Assembly: GCA_030632405.1 (NCBI GenBank)
Contig: DAOVUU010000027.1
Coordinates: 1 to 11,849 of the forward strand
DNA from: Desulfobulbaceae bacterium
GTDB taxonomy: Bacteria; Desulfobacterota; Desulfobulbia; Desulfobulbales; Desulfocapsaceae
Length of the DNA: 11,849 nt
Direction of reading: 5' to 3'
Shown here piece after piece: positions 1-5,712 of the stretch; the first letter of the stretch is position 1, and every line of letters begins with the position of its first letter. Below the pieces are notes generated by a model, which did no database searches, was not told the DNA's origin, and saw only the letters and a program-made list of their open reading frames with translations. Both the position numbers and the translations under genes were made by a program.

Positions 1-9
1 ATCTTTCAT
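1..9 (-). CDS. Start of an unidentified gene, cut by the window edge
   Basis: Only three codons (Met-Lys-Asp) are visible on the minus strand. The call rests on a strong Shine-Dalgarno sequence, GAGGAGG on the minus strand around positions 18-24, about 8 nt before the ATG. The gene begins only 21 nt after the stop codon of the aldehyde dehydrogenase, so the two are probably co-transcribed. The product cannot be named. If the dehydrogenase really is SauS, a CoA ligase, a transporter or another sulfonate enzyme would be a natural neighbour, but that is inference only. Confidence 0.45.
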
Positions 10-30
10 GGGGCCAGCCTCCTCGAGTGG

Positions 31-1434
31 TTACCAGGTTTCACTATTATAAAATTCGCCAAACAGCTCCTCGTCACTTGGCTTGTCCTCCGCAATTGGC
101 CTTGCTACCCAGGTATAATTCAAATAGTGTTTGAGGGAGATGTTCTCATTGGTGATATTTCCTGCCCAGACACCACATCCCATACTTGAGGTCATAGGCA
201 GGCCATTGGTAAAACTCCCGGCGTTGGCCTTGGACTGAGGCTGTCGAACCATCATCCTGCTCACTGGAGCAGTTTGGGCAAGTTGATGAATATGATCATC
301 ATCAAAGGAATAAATTCCGCAGGAATGACCTTTTCCCTGGGTATTGTAAATATTGGTTATCATGTCCAGCGCATTTTCAAAACCACTGTATTTAAAAATT
401 GACAACAGGGTTCCCAGCTTTTCAGTGGAAAATGGATATTCTTTACCGATTTTATTTTCCTTTATAATAAGAAACTTTGTATCATCGGGAATTGAGAAAC
501 CCGCTTTTTCCGCTATTTGCCCAGCCGGGCAGGCAATGGTATCCATAGTTCGATGACCATCTTTCCAGAGGGCTTTCTCAAGTTGAGCTTTTTGCTCATC
601 GGATACCAGATACCCTCCTTCTTTCTGGAGCTGATCTAAAAAGGCATCGTAGATAGTTGCCTCGACAACCAGGTTACCGTCTGCCGAACACCCGGATCCG
701 AAATCGGACATTTTACTCAACATACTGTTGTGGGCAGCTTCTTCGATATTTGCGGTCTCATCAATAACCATGGTCGAATTTCCCTGCCCCGCTGCATACG
801 CTGGTTTCCCAGACATATGGGCCGATTTAGCCATGGCCGGACCACCGGTTGCGATAGTCAGATCACAAATGGCCATCAGTTCCTGGGCCATGGGGATAGA
901 GGGTTTTTCCGCACAGACATAGAGATCTTCAGGTAAGCCAAGTTTTTTAAGGGCCTTACGCATTACCCGGACAGTCTCAATAGTTGTCTGCTTTGCCCGT
1001 GGGTGCGGGGAGAAAATCACAGCATTTTTTGCTTTAAGGGCGTAGATGCCCATACCCGGAGGGGTGAGAGCCGGGTTTGTGGTTGGTACCAACGCGACCA
1101 CGACTCCAACCGGTTTTGCATATTTCACCAAGCCCTTCTCAGGAACTTCCTCGACAACACCAACACTCTTCTGACGAAGTGCATCACGAAGTATTCCTTT
1201 GATTTTAAAACGCTTTCCAGGTCGACCTTCCCTGTCTCCAAGGCCACTTTCGTCAACTCCCATGTGCGCCAGGCGGGTAAATGTCTTTTCATTGGCAGCC
1301 GCCCAGGCAACGGCCTGTATGGCTCTGTCAACTGCAGCCTGGTCAAGATGTTCAATCTGTTTCTGAGCTGCACCTGCCCGTTCGAACAGTTCCCGTGCGT
1401 ACTGTTTTTCTTCTTCGGTAATTGGTCGTGCCAT
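31..1434 (-). CDS. sauS: CoA-acylating aldehyde dehydrogenase, sulfoacetaldehyde dehydrogenase (SauS)-like
   Basis: This 467-residue protein belongs to the aldehyde dehydrogenase superfamily, in the CoA-acylating branch that converts an aldehyde, CoA and NAD(P)+ reversibly to an acyl-CoA. The nucleotide-binding region with PTTNPALTPP lies near residues 116-125. The catalytic cysteine is C249 in the motif GSGCSADGN. The C-terminal part with SLKHYLNYTWVARPI and the overall length recall sulfoacetaldehyde dehydrogenase (acylating), SauS, as found in sulfoacetate and taurine degraders. In Cupriavidus necator the sau genes are controlled by an IclR-type SauR, and here an IclR gene lies directly upstream on the same strand, which fits. 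The ATG has a good ribosome binding site (GAGGAG, about 9 nt upstream). There is no fused alcohol dehydrogenase domain, so this is not AdhE. The family is secure; the sulfoacetaldehyde specificity is my best reading, and acetaldehyde or another short aldehyde remains possible. Confidence 0.8.
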   Translation of the reverse strand: MARPITEEEKQYARELFERAGAAQKQIEHLDQAAVDRAIQAVAWAAANEKTFTRLAHMGVDESGLGDREGRPGKRFKIKGILRDALRQKSVGVVEEVPEKGLVKYAKPVGVVVALVPTTNPALTPPGMGIYALKAKNAVIFSPHPRAKQTTIETVRVMRKALKKLGLPEDLYVCAEKPSIPMAQELMAICDLTIATGGPAMAKSAHMSGKPAYAAGQGNSTMVIDETANIEEAAHNSMLSKMSDFGSGCSADGNLVVEATIYDAFLDQLQKEGGYLVSDEQKAQLEKALWKDGHRTMDTIACPAGQIAEKAGFSIPDDTKFLIIKENKIGKEYPFSTEKLGTLLSIFKYSGFENALDMITNIYNTQGKGHSCGIYSFDDDHIHQLAQTAPVSRMMVRQPQSKANAGSFTNGLPMTSSMGCGVWAGNITNENISLKHYLNYTWVARPIAEDKPSDEELFGEFYNSETW

Positions 1435-1593
1435 GGGTCAGTCTCCTCGTTTATACATGAGCTTAAAGGTCTGATATCAAGTGATTCGATTTATCTATTT
1501 GAGATGTATGGGTTCTCTTGTGCAACGGTCAATACAACGCCACAGACAGAAGGCTGAGGGCATCATTTACAATGGGAAACCAGATTAAATTGA

Positions 1594-1609
1594 AAACAGA
1601 ACCACGTTC
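1594..1609 (-). promoter_or_regulatory. Possible IclR operator downstream of the dehydrogenase promoter
   Basis: The dyad GAAC-CAC-GTTC (1599-1609) lies right at the predicted transcription start. It is joined to the minus-strand octamer TTCTGTTT (1594-1601), which also occurs at the promoter of the HMGL-like gene (2748-2755). A repressor bound here would block transcription. The arms are short, so this is tentative. Confidence 0.3.
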
Positions 1610-1617
1610 CGCTGAAT

Positions 1618-1646
1618 AGGATACACCTGAGCCCCTTGCCTGTCAA
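1618..1646 (-). promoter_or_regulatory. Sigma-70-type promoter for the aldehyde dehydrogenase
   Basis: On the minus strand there is a perfect -35 box TTGACA (1641-1646), a 17-bp spacer and a -10 box TATCCT (1618-1623). Transcription would start near 1611 and read into the dehydrogenase gene. The architecture is almost the same as that of the promoter in front of the HMGL-like gene, which suggests shared control. This is called by eye from consensus only. Confidence 0.55.
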
Positions 1647-1694
1647 TAAAAATAATGAAGGAGGCTCTGTATGTGCATATTTTGGGCCGGGAAA

Positions 1695-2504
1695 CTACTG
1701 CCGGGGCGCACCAAGTAATTCAGAAATTTTACCTGTGGCCTCCAGAAGATTTTGTACTATTTCATTCTCACGGTTCTTTGAAAAGCGTTGTACAGGTCCG
1801 ACAATAGCCAGTGCAGATTCAACCTTACTCTCATGATTAAAAATGGGGCCGGCGATGGCTGCAACTTCGAGTTCCCGCTCTCCCCTGTTGGTCGCATAAC
1901 CACATTTCCTGATAATAGAAAGTTGCTCCTCTATGTTTTTTGGATCCGTCATTGTTTCCGAGGTGAATTTCTCAAGCGTGGGCCGGCTGAGAATTTTTCC
2001 AGACAATTCTTCCGGCCCGAAGGCCAGTAAAATTCTCCCGGCAGCAGAAGCATGTAAATCCATATTGTCTCCTTCCTGGATGGAGAAAACAAGACTCGAG
2101 GAACCATACTCTCTTGCCAGGCAGAAGGAAGTCTCTCCATCAAGTTGAAAAAGTGCAACAGATTCGCCAGTAACATCTGCCAGCTGCTTCATAATAGAAC
2201 GGGAAATTGTTACCAATGTGTTGGAATTTTCATAAATTTTTCCAAGAGTCATAAGTTTTGGACCAAGCCTGTAACTTGATGAAGGCATACGGGTGAGAAA
2301 ACCCAGGGCAACAAGAGTACCGCATAATCTATGAATACGACTCTTATATAGTCCAGACTTCTCACTCAACTCACGCAGCGAGAGCTCGGATTCTCTGATT
2401 GTAAAATAATCCAATATACGCAAGGCGGTAGCAAGGCTATCTACTATGGGTACGGATGTCTTATTTTTCTTTTTATCTTTTTTTTGCACAATCGCAGGGG
2501 GCAT
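1695..2504 (-). CDS. IclR-family transcriptional regulator
   Basis: This 269-residue protein has the IclR layout. A lysine-rich N-terminal tail (residues 8-17) is followed by a winged helix-turn-helix at about residues 20-82, with LRELSEKSGLYKSRIHRL as the core helices. The C-terminal effector-binding domain spans about residues 90-265 and carries family-like stretches such as DLHASAAGRILLAF and YATNRGERE. IclR proteins are cytoplasmic regulators that bind short palindromes and respond to small carboxylate-like ligands. The gene lies between the aldehyde dehydrogenase and the divergent HMGL-like gene, so it probably controls both. A SauR-like role (sulfoacetate or a related ligand) is plausible because of the SauS-like neighbour but is not proven. 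The ribosome binding site before the ATG is weak (AAGAGAAA), so expression may be low, as is usual for a regulator. Confidence 0.9.
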   Translation of the reverse strand: MPPAIVQKKDKKKNKTSVPIVDSLATALRILDYFTIRESELSLRELSEKSGLYKSRIHRLCGTLVALGFLTRMPSSSYRLGPKLMTLGKIYENSNTLVTISRSIMKQLADVTGESVALFQLDGETSFCLAREYGSSSLVFSIQEGDNMDLHASAAGRILLAFGPEELSGKILSRPTLEKFTSETMTDPKNIEEQLSIIRKCGYATNRGERELEVAAIAGPIFNHESKVESALAIVGPVQRFSKNRENEIVQNLLEATGKISELLGAPRQ

Positions 2505-2638
2505 GAATATTTCTCTTTTTTGAAGTTTAGCGACTTCTTCGAGTTTATGATAAGAACCTCAAATCCCTTTCGAACAATCATATCAAGTAATACCGAATGT
2601 TGTGGGACCAGTATTTGGTTCTTGCTGAAAGGACGCAA

Positions 2639-2673
2639 TTCCACACAAAGGGATAAACTGATTATGCGTGGAA
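2639..2673. promoter_or_regulatory. Inverted repeat, possible regulator site
   Basis: Arms TTCCACAC (2639-2646) and GCGTGGAA (2666-2673) pair at 7 of 8 positions across 19 nt. The TTCCA/TGGAA ends resemble half-sites seen in IclR-family operators. It lies between the two divergent genes, about 50 bp upstream of the promoter -35 box, where an activator or a repressor of the IclR gene could bind. The evidence is symmetry and position only. Confidence 0.25.
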
Positions 2674-2722
2674 AGCAACTGAAATTGATGCTCCAACTGA
2701 ATAACCGGAATATGGAAGAATA

Positions 2723-2751
2723 TTGACAATATCCAGGCCCCATGGTATTCT
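2723..2751 (+). promoter_or_regulatory. Sigma-70-type promoter for the HMGL-like gene
   Basis: A perfect -35 box TTGACA (2723-2728), a 17-bp spacer and a -10 box TATTCT (2746-2751) predict a start near 2758, giving a leader of about 85-110 nt before the lyase gene. It may also drive the downstream aroD gene. Its -10 box lies inside a dyad (2742-2768), a typical arrangement for repression. Confidence 0.6.
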
Positions 2752-2768
2752 GTTTGTCGAAACACCAT
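2742..2768 (+). promoter_or_regulatory. Candidate operator overlapping the -10 box
   Basis: The arms ATGGTATTC (2742-2750) and AAACACCAT (2760-2768) pair at 7 of 9 positions around a 9-nt spacer. The site covers the -10 box and the predicted start of transcription, so a bound protein would block RNA polymerase. The adjacent IclR protein is the obvious candidate. It shares the octamer TTCTGTTT with the region downstream of the aldehyde dehydrogenase promoter. Confidence 0.4.
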
Positions 2769-2841
2769 TCTTCTTGAAAGGACAGACGCCTTGGGAAATT
2801 AAACATCCCCCCCGAAAAACAGAGAAAAGTATTTCACTCAG

Positions 2842-3795
2842 ATGAACAGAGAACTAACAGGTGTAATCATGCAAGACAAAAAGCAGCAAACAACCCTGCT
2901 CCTGGAAGACGAGGCATTGCGAGATGGTCTTCAGATAGAGTCGCAGTTATTCACCATCGACCAGAAAGTCGAATTTTTCAATTTACTGAAAAAAGCAGGT
3001 GTCAGGCGGATACAGGTAGGATCCTTTGTTCACCCTAAAATTGTACCGCAAATGGCCAATAGCGATGAATTAATCGCAGCTCTGGGGAAACAGGAGGATA
3101 CGGTGATTTCGGCTTTGATCCTCAACGATAAAGGACTGGATCGAGCATTGGCCTGTGCAGTCCCCCATGTAAGCATGTCGGTATCGATAAGCGATACCCA
3201 TAGTCTAAAAAATGCACGCCGGCCTGCTGCGGAGGCCCTGACCTCGATGGTTGATCTCATTAAAAATGCAAGAGATCAGGGGCTTGAAGTCCGGGCGGGC
3301 TTGCAAAGTGCGTTCGGTTGTGTTTATGAAGGAGCGATCTCCGAAAGCGCGGTACTGGCAGCGGCGGAGAAAATGACCACGGCCGGTGTCAATGAAATCA
3401 ACCTCGCCGACTCATCAGGGATGGCAAACCCTTACTCCATCAGATCTCTGGTTAAACTGGTTGCCAGGGAATTCCCCGAAATTCGGATTTCTCTACACCT
3501 CCACGATACGAGGGGATTGGGCCTCGCCAATATGTTCAGTGGTTACGAGGCCGGTGTCCGGGTATTTGATGTCTGTGCCGGTGGATTGGGTGGCTGCCCG
3601 TTCATTAAGGGAGCGGCAGGTAATGTACCGACAGAAGATGCTGTAAATATGTTTGAGTCCATGGGAATCGACACGGGCATAAAGCTCAAGCCCCTGATAG
3701 AAGCTGTCGCATTTCTTGAAAAAATACTGAAACGTCCACTTCCCGGACGCATGACGCGTGTACTGAACTTTCACCAATCTTGTGGTGTTCAGTGA
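2842..3795 (+). CDS. HMG-CoA lyase-like aldolase (HMGL/DRE-TIM family)
   Basis: This 317-residue protein is a TIM-barrel metal-dependent lyase of the HMGL-like family. Visible key residues, counted from the first ATG, are R27-D28 in LRDGLQ (catalytic Arg and metal-binding Asp), H219 and H221 in HLHDTRG (metal ligands), and C252 in GGLGGCPF, followed by KGAAGNVPTED. This cysteine loop marks true HMG-CoA lyase relatives, as opposed to isopropylmalate or citramalate synthases. The family cleaves 3-hydroxy-3-methylacyl-CoA thioesters, with HMG-CoA giving acetyl-CoA and acetoacetate. A second in-frame ATG at 2869 gives a protein 9 residues shorter and is an equally good start; neither has a strong ribosome binding site. 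It is divergent from the IclR gene and 170 bp before aroD. Without a CoA transferase or leucine-degradation neighbours, the natural substrate is unclear. Confidence 0.85.
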   Translation: MNRELTGVIMQDKKQQTTLLLEDEALRDGLQIESQLFTIDQKVEFFNLLKKAGVRRIQVGSFVHPKIVPQMANSDELIAALGKQEDTVISALILNDKGLDRALACAVPHVSMSVSISDTHSLKNARRPAAEALTSMVDLIKNARDQGLEVRAGLQSAFGCVYEGAISESAVLAAAEKMTTAGVNEINLADSSGMANPYSIRSLVKLVAREFPEIRISLHLHDTRGLGLANMFSGYEAGVRVFDVCAGGLGGCPFIKGAAGNVPTEDAVNMFESMGIDTGIKLKPLIEAVAFLEKILKRPLPGRMTRVLNFHQSCGVQ

Positions 3796-3846
3796 AATAT
3801 CGTACACTAAGGCGAATCAAGAAAATGTTGAATAACCAAAAAATTC

Positions 3847-3930
3847 CAGTAGTGTCCGGTTAGAAAATTGCGTTGCCTTAAACCCTCTCGCAGATAGCGT
3901 AGACTTCGGGATCCTAACCGGACACTACTG
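3847..3930. repeat. IS-end-like perfect inverted repeat
   Basis: Two perfect 17-nt arms, CAGTAGTGTCCGGTTAG (3847-3863) and its reverse complement (3914-3930), flank 50 nt of non-coding DNA. Sequences of the form AGTGTCCGGTTAG look to me like terminal repeats of insertion sequences, but I cannot check this. The 84-bp unit has no room for a transposase, so it would be an internally deleted element or MITE. It lies between the HMGL-like gene and aroD and could form a hairpin that affects read-through. A partly decayed copy of its right end is at 11516-11535. Confidence 0.6.
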
Positions 3931-3965
3931 AAAAAAATCAAAATTAATTATAGGAAAGGAGAATC

Positions 3966-4739
3966 ATGAGGCAACAGAGTACATTACAGGTAACTGTACG
4001 AGGAACAGTGATCGGTGGTTCTCGGCCGCTTATATGCCTGCCGCTGGTTGGAGACACGAGGGCGAAGGTTCTCCAGGAAGCAAAGGAGCTAATCGGATTG
4101 CAGCCGGATCTGCTGGAGTGGCGGATTGATGCCTACGAAAAGGTGGAAAACGTCGTTGAGTGGTTGTCGACATTAAAAGATTTACGAAAAATCATGGGCG
4201 AGATCCCCCTGATATTTACCTGCCGAATAGACCTGGAAGGTGGACTTAAAAAGATTGCCCAGGAAAAACGGCTGGAGTTGGTTACCGCAGCAATAGAATC
4301 CGGCGATATTGACATCGTCGATATCGAATTGTGCAACGAAGAAGAATTTGTACAAGCCATAAAAGTGGCGGCTAAGGCTAATAATGTCAAATTAATCCTC
4401 TCCCACCATAATTTTAAAGAAACACCCAGTGAACCGTTTATCTACGCCAAGCTGGTCGAAGCGCAGACTGCAGGTGCTGACATCTCGAAACTTGCGGCAA
4501 TGCCCAGGAATTATGGCGATGTATTAACTCTTCTAAGTGCAACTCATAAGGCCAGAAATGAAGCAGTGCAGATCCCTATTGTAACCATGTCCATGGGACC
4601 GGAAGGGGCAGTCAGCAGATTAGCCGGAGGTCTGTTCGGTTCTGATATTACGTTTGCAGTTGGCCTGCAGTCTTCCGCACCAGGTCAAATACCGATTATG
4701 GCTCTGAAAAACGCCATGGCTCCGCTCTACAGCACGTGA
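3966..4739 (+). CDS. aroD: Type I 3-dehydroquinate dehydratase
   Basis: This 257-residue protein is a class I (Schiff-base) 3-dehydroquinate dehydratase, which converts 3-dehydroquinate to 3-dehydroshikimate in the cytoplasm. Active-site residues are all visible: E51 and R53 in LLEWRID, R87 in TCRIDLEGG, the catalytic H148 in SHHNF, the Schiff-base lysine K175 in ADISKLAAMP, R218 in AVSRLAGG, and S237 and Q241 in SSAPGQIP. Length matches the family. The start is supported by AAGGAG 4 nt upstream of the ATG. No other shikimate-pathway gene (aroE, aroK, aroB) is present in the window. It could therefore be a catabolic enzyme for quinate or shikimate, or act on another cyclic or branched keto acid, rather than the housekeeping copy. 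It is probably read from the promoter of the HMGL-like gene, or from one near the inverted repeat just upstream. Confidence 0.92.
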   Translation: MRQQSTLQVTVRGTVIGGSRPLICLPLVGDTRAKVLQEAKELIGLQPDLLEWRIDAYEKVENVVEWLSTLKDLRKIMGEIPLIFTCRIDLEGGLKKIAQEKRLELVTAAIESGDIDIVDIELCNEEEFVQAIKVAAKANNVKLILSHHNFKETPSEPFIYAKLVEAQTAGADISKLAAMPRNYGDVLTLLSATHKARNEAVQIPIVTMSMGPEGAVSRLAGGLFGSDITFAVGLQSSAPGQIPIMALKNAMAPLYST

Positions 4740-4757
4740 TCAGGTATCACCGGTTTT
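4736..4757 (+). terminator. Weak hairpin at the end of aroD
   Basis: GTGAT-CAGGT-ATCAC (4736-4750) forms a 5-bp stem overlapping the aroD stop codon and is followed by CGG and four T residues. It is short and its T-run is offset, so it is at best a weak terminator. Confidence 0.25.
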
Positions 4758-5032
4758 GTAACAACGCGAGAAAATTTATCGCAACTTCTTGGTCGGTACA
4801 ATAGCACCACTAAGGCGAGCAACACCCGCAACCGCCAGCTATCAGTTACTGATGGCATCGTAAAAACTCATCATCTTGTTCGTTGTTACATTTTTTCTAT
4901 CATTACGACGTACCTTATGTACGCCGAAATAATAGAAAAATTGCACGCCTCCAATATGAAGTTTTTTACTTATCCATCCAATATTAAGGTTTTACGAGTT
5001 TTCAGTTACTGACAACTAAGTTTGTACTATAA
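4740..5032. other. Convergent intergenic region with hairpin repeat
   Basis: This 293-bp gap separates aroD from the convergent CGHGM protein gene. It holds a long imperfect hairpin (4890-4942) inside an 11-nt direct repeat (4842-4852 and 5002-5012). The part from about 4755 to 4841 also has no recognisable gene. A minus-strand frame of about 43 codons from 4858 has no ribosome binding site worth naming. The region may be a dispersed intergenic element. Confidence 0.5.
4842..5012. repeat. Hairpin element flanked by an 11-nt direct repeat
   Basis: The sequence TCAGTTACTGA occurs exactly at 4842-4852 and 5002-5012. Between the copies is a long hairpin: 4890-4913 pairs with 4919-4942 at 20 of 24 positions around the loop CTTAT. 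Further out, CGTAAAAACTC near 4859 and a related GGTTTTACGAG near 4989 form a degenerate outer inverted repeat. This pattern fits a small mobile or REP/MITE-like unit with a target duplication, although the repeated 11-mer is itself nearly palindromic. It lies between two convergent genes, so it may also stop transcription from both sides. Confidence 0.5.
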
Positions 5033-5710
5033 TCACCCTCTGGAGGCGTTATCTAAAATACGCATTGCTCTGGTCGTATTGAAAACCCCGCATACACAGA
5101 ATTTTGCCATACAGTGCGCTGCGTCTTCCTTGTCCATACGACCTTCTTTCACATGGTTAATCATTTTTTTTGCAAAATTGGGAGAAACCATTCCGTGGCC
5201 GCACATTGTTGAAAGTTTAAGGGTTTCTCTCTCTGGAAGCTTAGAGGTATCTCCATGAAATCCGAGTGTATACTCCACCGCATGCGGAGTGATGTCCACC
5301 TCACCACAGATGTCCCGGACATCATCAACCAGTGCACTCACATTAACAGAGAGCCCCAGGTCAAGTTTTTCCACATCCTGAATGAACTGTCTCACTTTCT
5401 CACGATCATCAAATACCACCGCAGCTGATCCTGGGCCTGGGATTTCATCTATCAACTGTTCATAGGTCGTTTTTTCCTGTCTGCCAACAAAGTAAAGCTT
5501 AAAAAAGCTGAGATTTTTTTCTGGCCGGTAGAGGCTGTTTACCAGTGCATTTCCCATATTTATCGGCTGATATTTTATTGCTGTACGCAAAAACGTCTGC
5601 GCTTTTTCAAGGGCACCTTCCTCATTGAATCCCTTGCCTGCCATGGCAAAAACAATATAGTCATCGGGTAATTTTTCAGATTTTCCAAATCTGTGCAGCG
5701 TATTAGTCAT
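5033..5710 (-). CDS. Uncharacterised cysteine-motif protein (CGHGM...CxCGxFN)
   Basis: I do not recognise a named family for this 225-residue soluble protein. It has no signal peptide or membrane segment. Cysteines cluster in the C-terminal third: C135, C170 in CGHGMVS, C200, and C205 and C207 in CVCGVFN. Together with H172 these could bind an Fe-S cluster or zinc. The N-terminal two-thirds contain a PGPGSAAVVFDD stretch (91-102) and a mixed alpha/beta pattern. The gene starts 2 nt after the stop of the Fe-S protein gene (TGA-TA-ATG), with GGAG upstream, so the two are translationally coupled and probably act together. A redox or metal-dependent enzyme subunit fed by the Fe-S partner is a reasonable guess, nothing more. 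Confidence 0.75.
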   Translation of the reverse strand: MTNTLHRFGKSEKLPDDYIVFAMAGKGFNEEGALEKAQTFLRTAIKYQPINMGNALVNSLYRPEKNLSFFKLYFVGRQEKTTYEQLIDEIPGPGSAAVVFDDREKVRQFIQDVEKLDLGLSVNVSALVDDVRDICGEVDITPHAVEYTLGFHGDTSKLPERETLKLSTMCGHGMVSPNFAKKMINHVKEGRMDKEDAAHCMAKFCVCGVFNTTRAMRILDNASRG

Positions 5711-5712
5711 TA

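Larger units (their letters stand above)
1435..1694. other. Intergenic region between the IclR gene and the aldehyde dehydrogenase
   Basis: This 260-bp stretch separates two genes on the same strand and appears to hold a separate promoter for the aldehyde dehydrogenase (1618-1646, minus strand) and a small dyad just downstream of it (1599-1609). I see no small gene and no clear terminator for the IclR gene. The predicted transcript would have a leader of about 175 nt. Confidence 0.5.
2505..2841. other. Divergent intergenic control region
   Basis: This 337-bp region between the IclR gene (minus) and the HMGL-like gene (plus) holds no convincing gene; short open frames here lack ribosome binding sites and family features. 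It contains a strong plus-strand promoter (2723-2751), a dyad overlapping its -10 box (2742-2768) and a second, wider dyad TTCCACAC/GCGTGGAA (2639-2673, 7 of 8 pairs, 19-nt spacer). I found no clear promoter for the IclR gene by eye. Confidence 0.5.

Noticed and set aside
1003..1557. Plus-strand open frame of 184 codons
   Set aside because: It lies mostly antisense to the clearly coding aldehyde dehydrogenase gene, its translation has no family features, and it has no good ribosome binding site.
2444..2806. Minus-strand 120-codon frame upstream of and overlapping the IclR gene
   Set aside because: It covers the divergent promoter region and has no recognisable domain; the IclR frame is clearly the real one at the overlap.
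3847..3930. Intrinsic terminator after the HMGL-like gene
   Set aside because: The stem is perfect, but the loop is 50 nt and it is followed by A residues on the plus strand. IS-end origin explains the exact arms better, and T-rich sequence follows only for leftward transcription.
4730..4858. Small minus-strand frame of about 43 codons with a leucine/valine-rich stretch
   Set aside because: It overlaps the end of aroD and a suspected repeat region, has no convincing ribosome binding site, and is more likely a by-product of the repeat than a membrane peptide.
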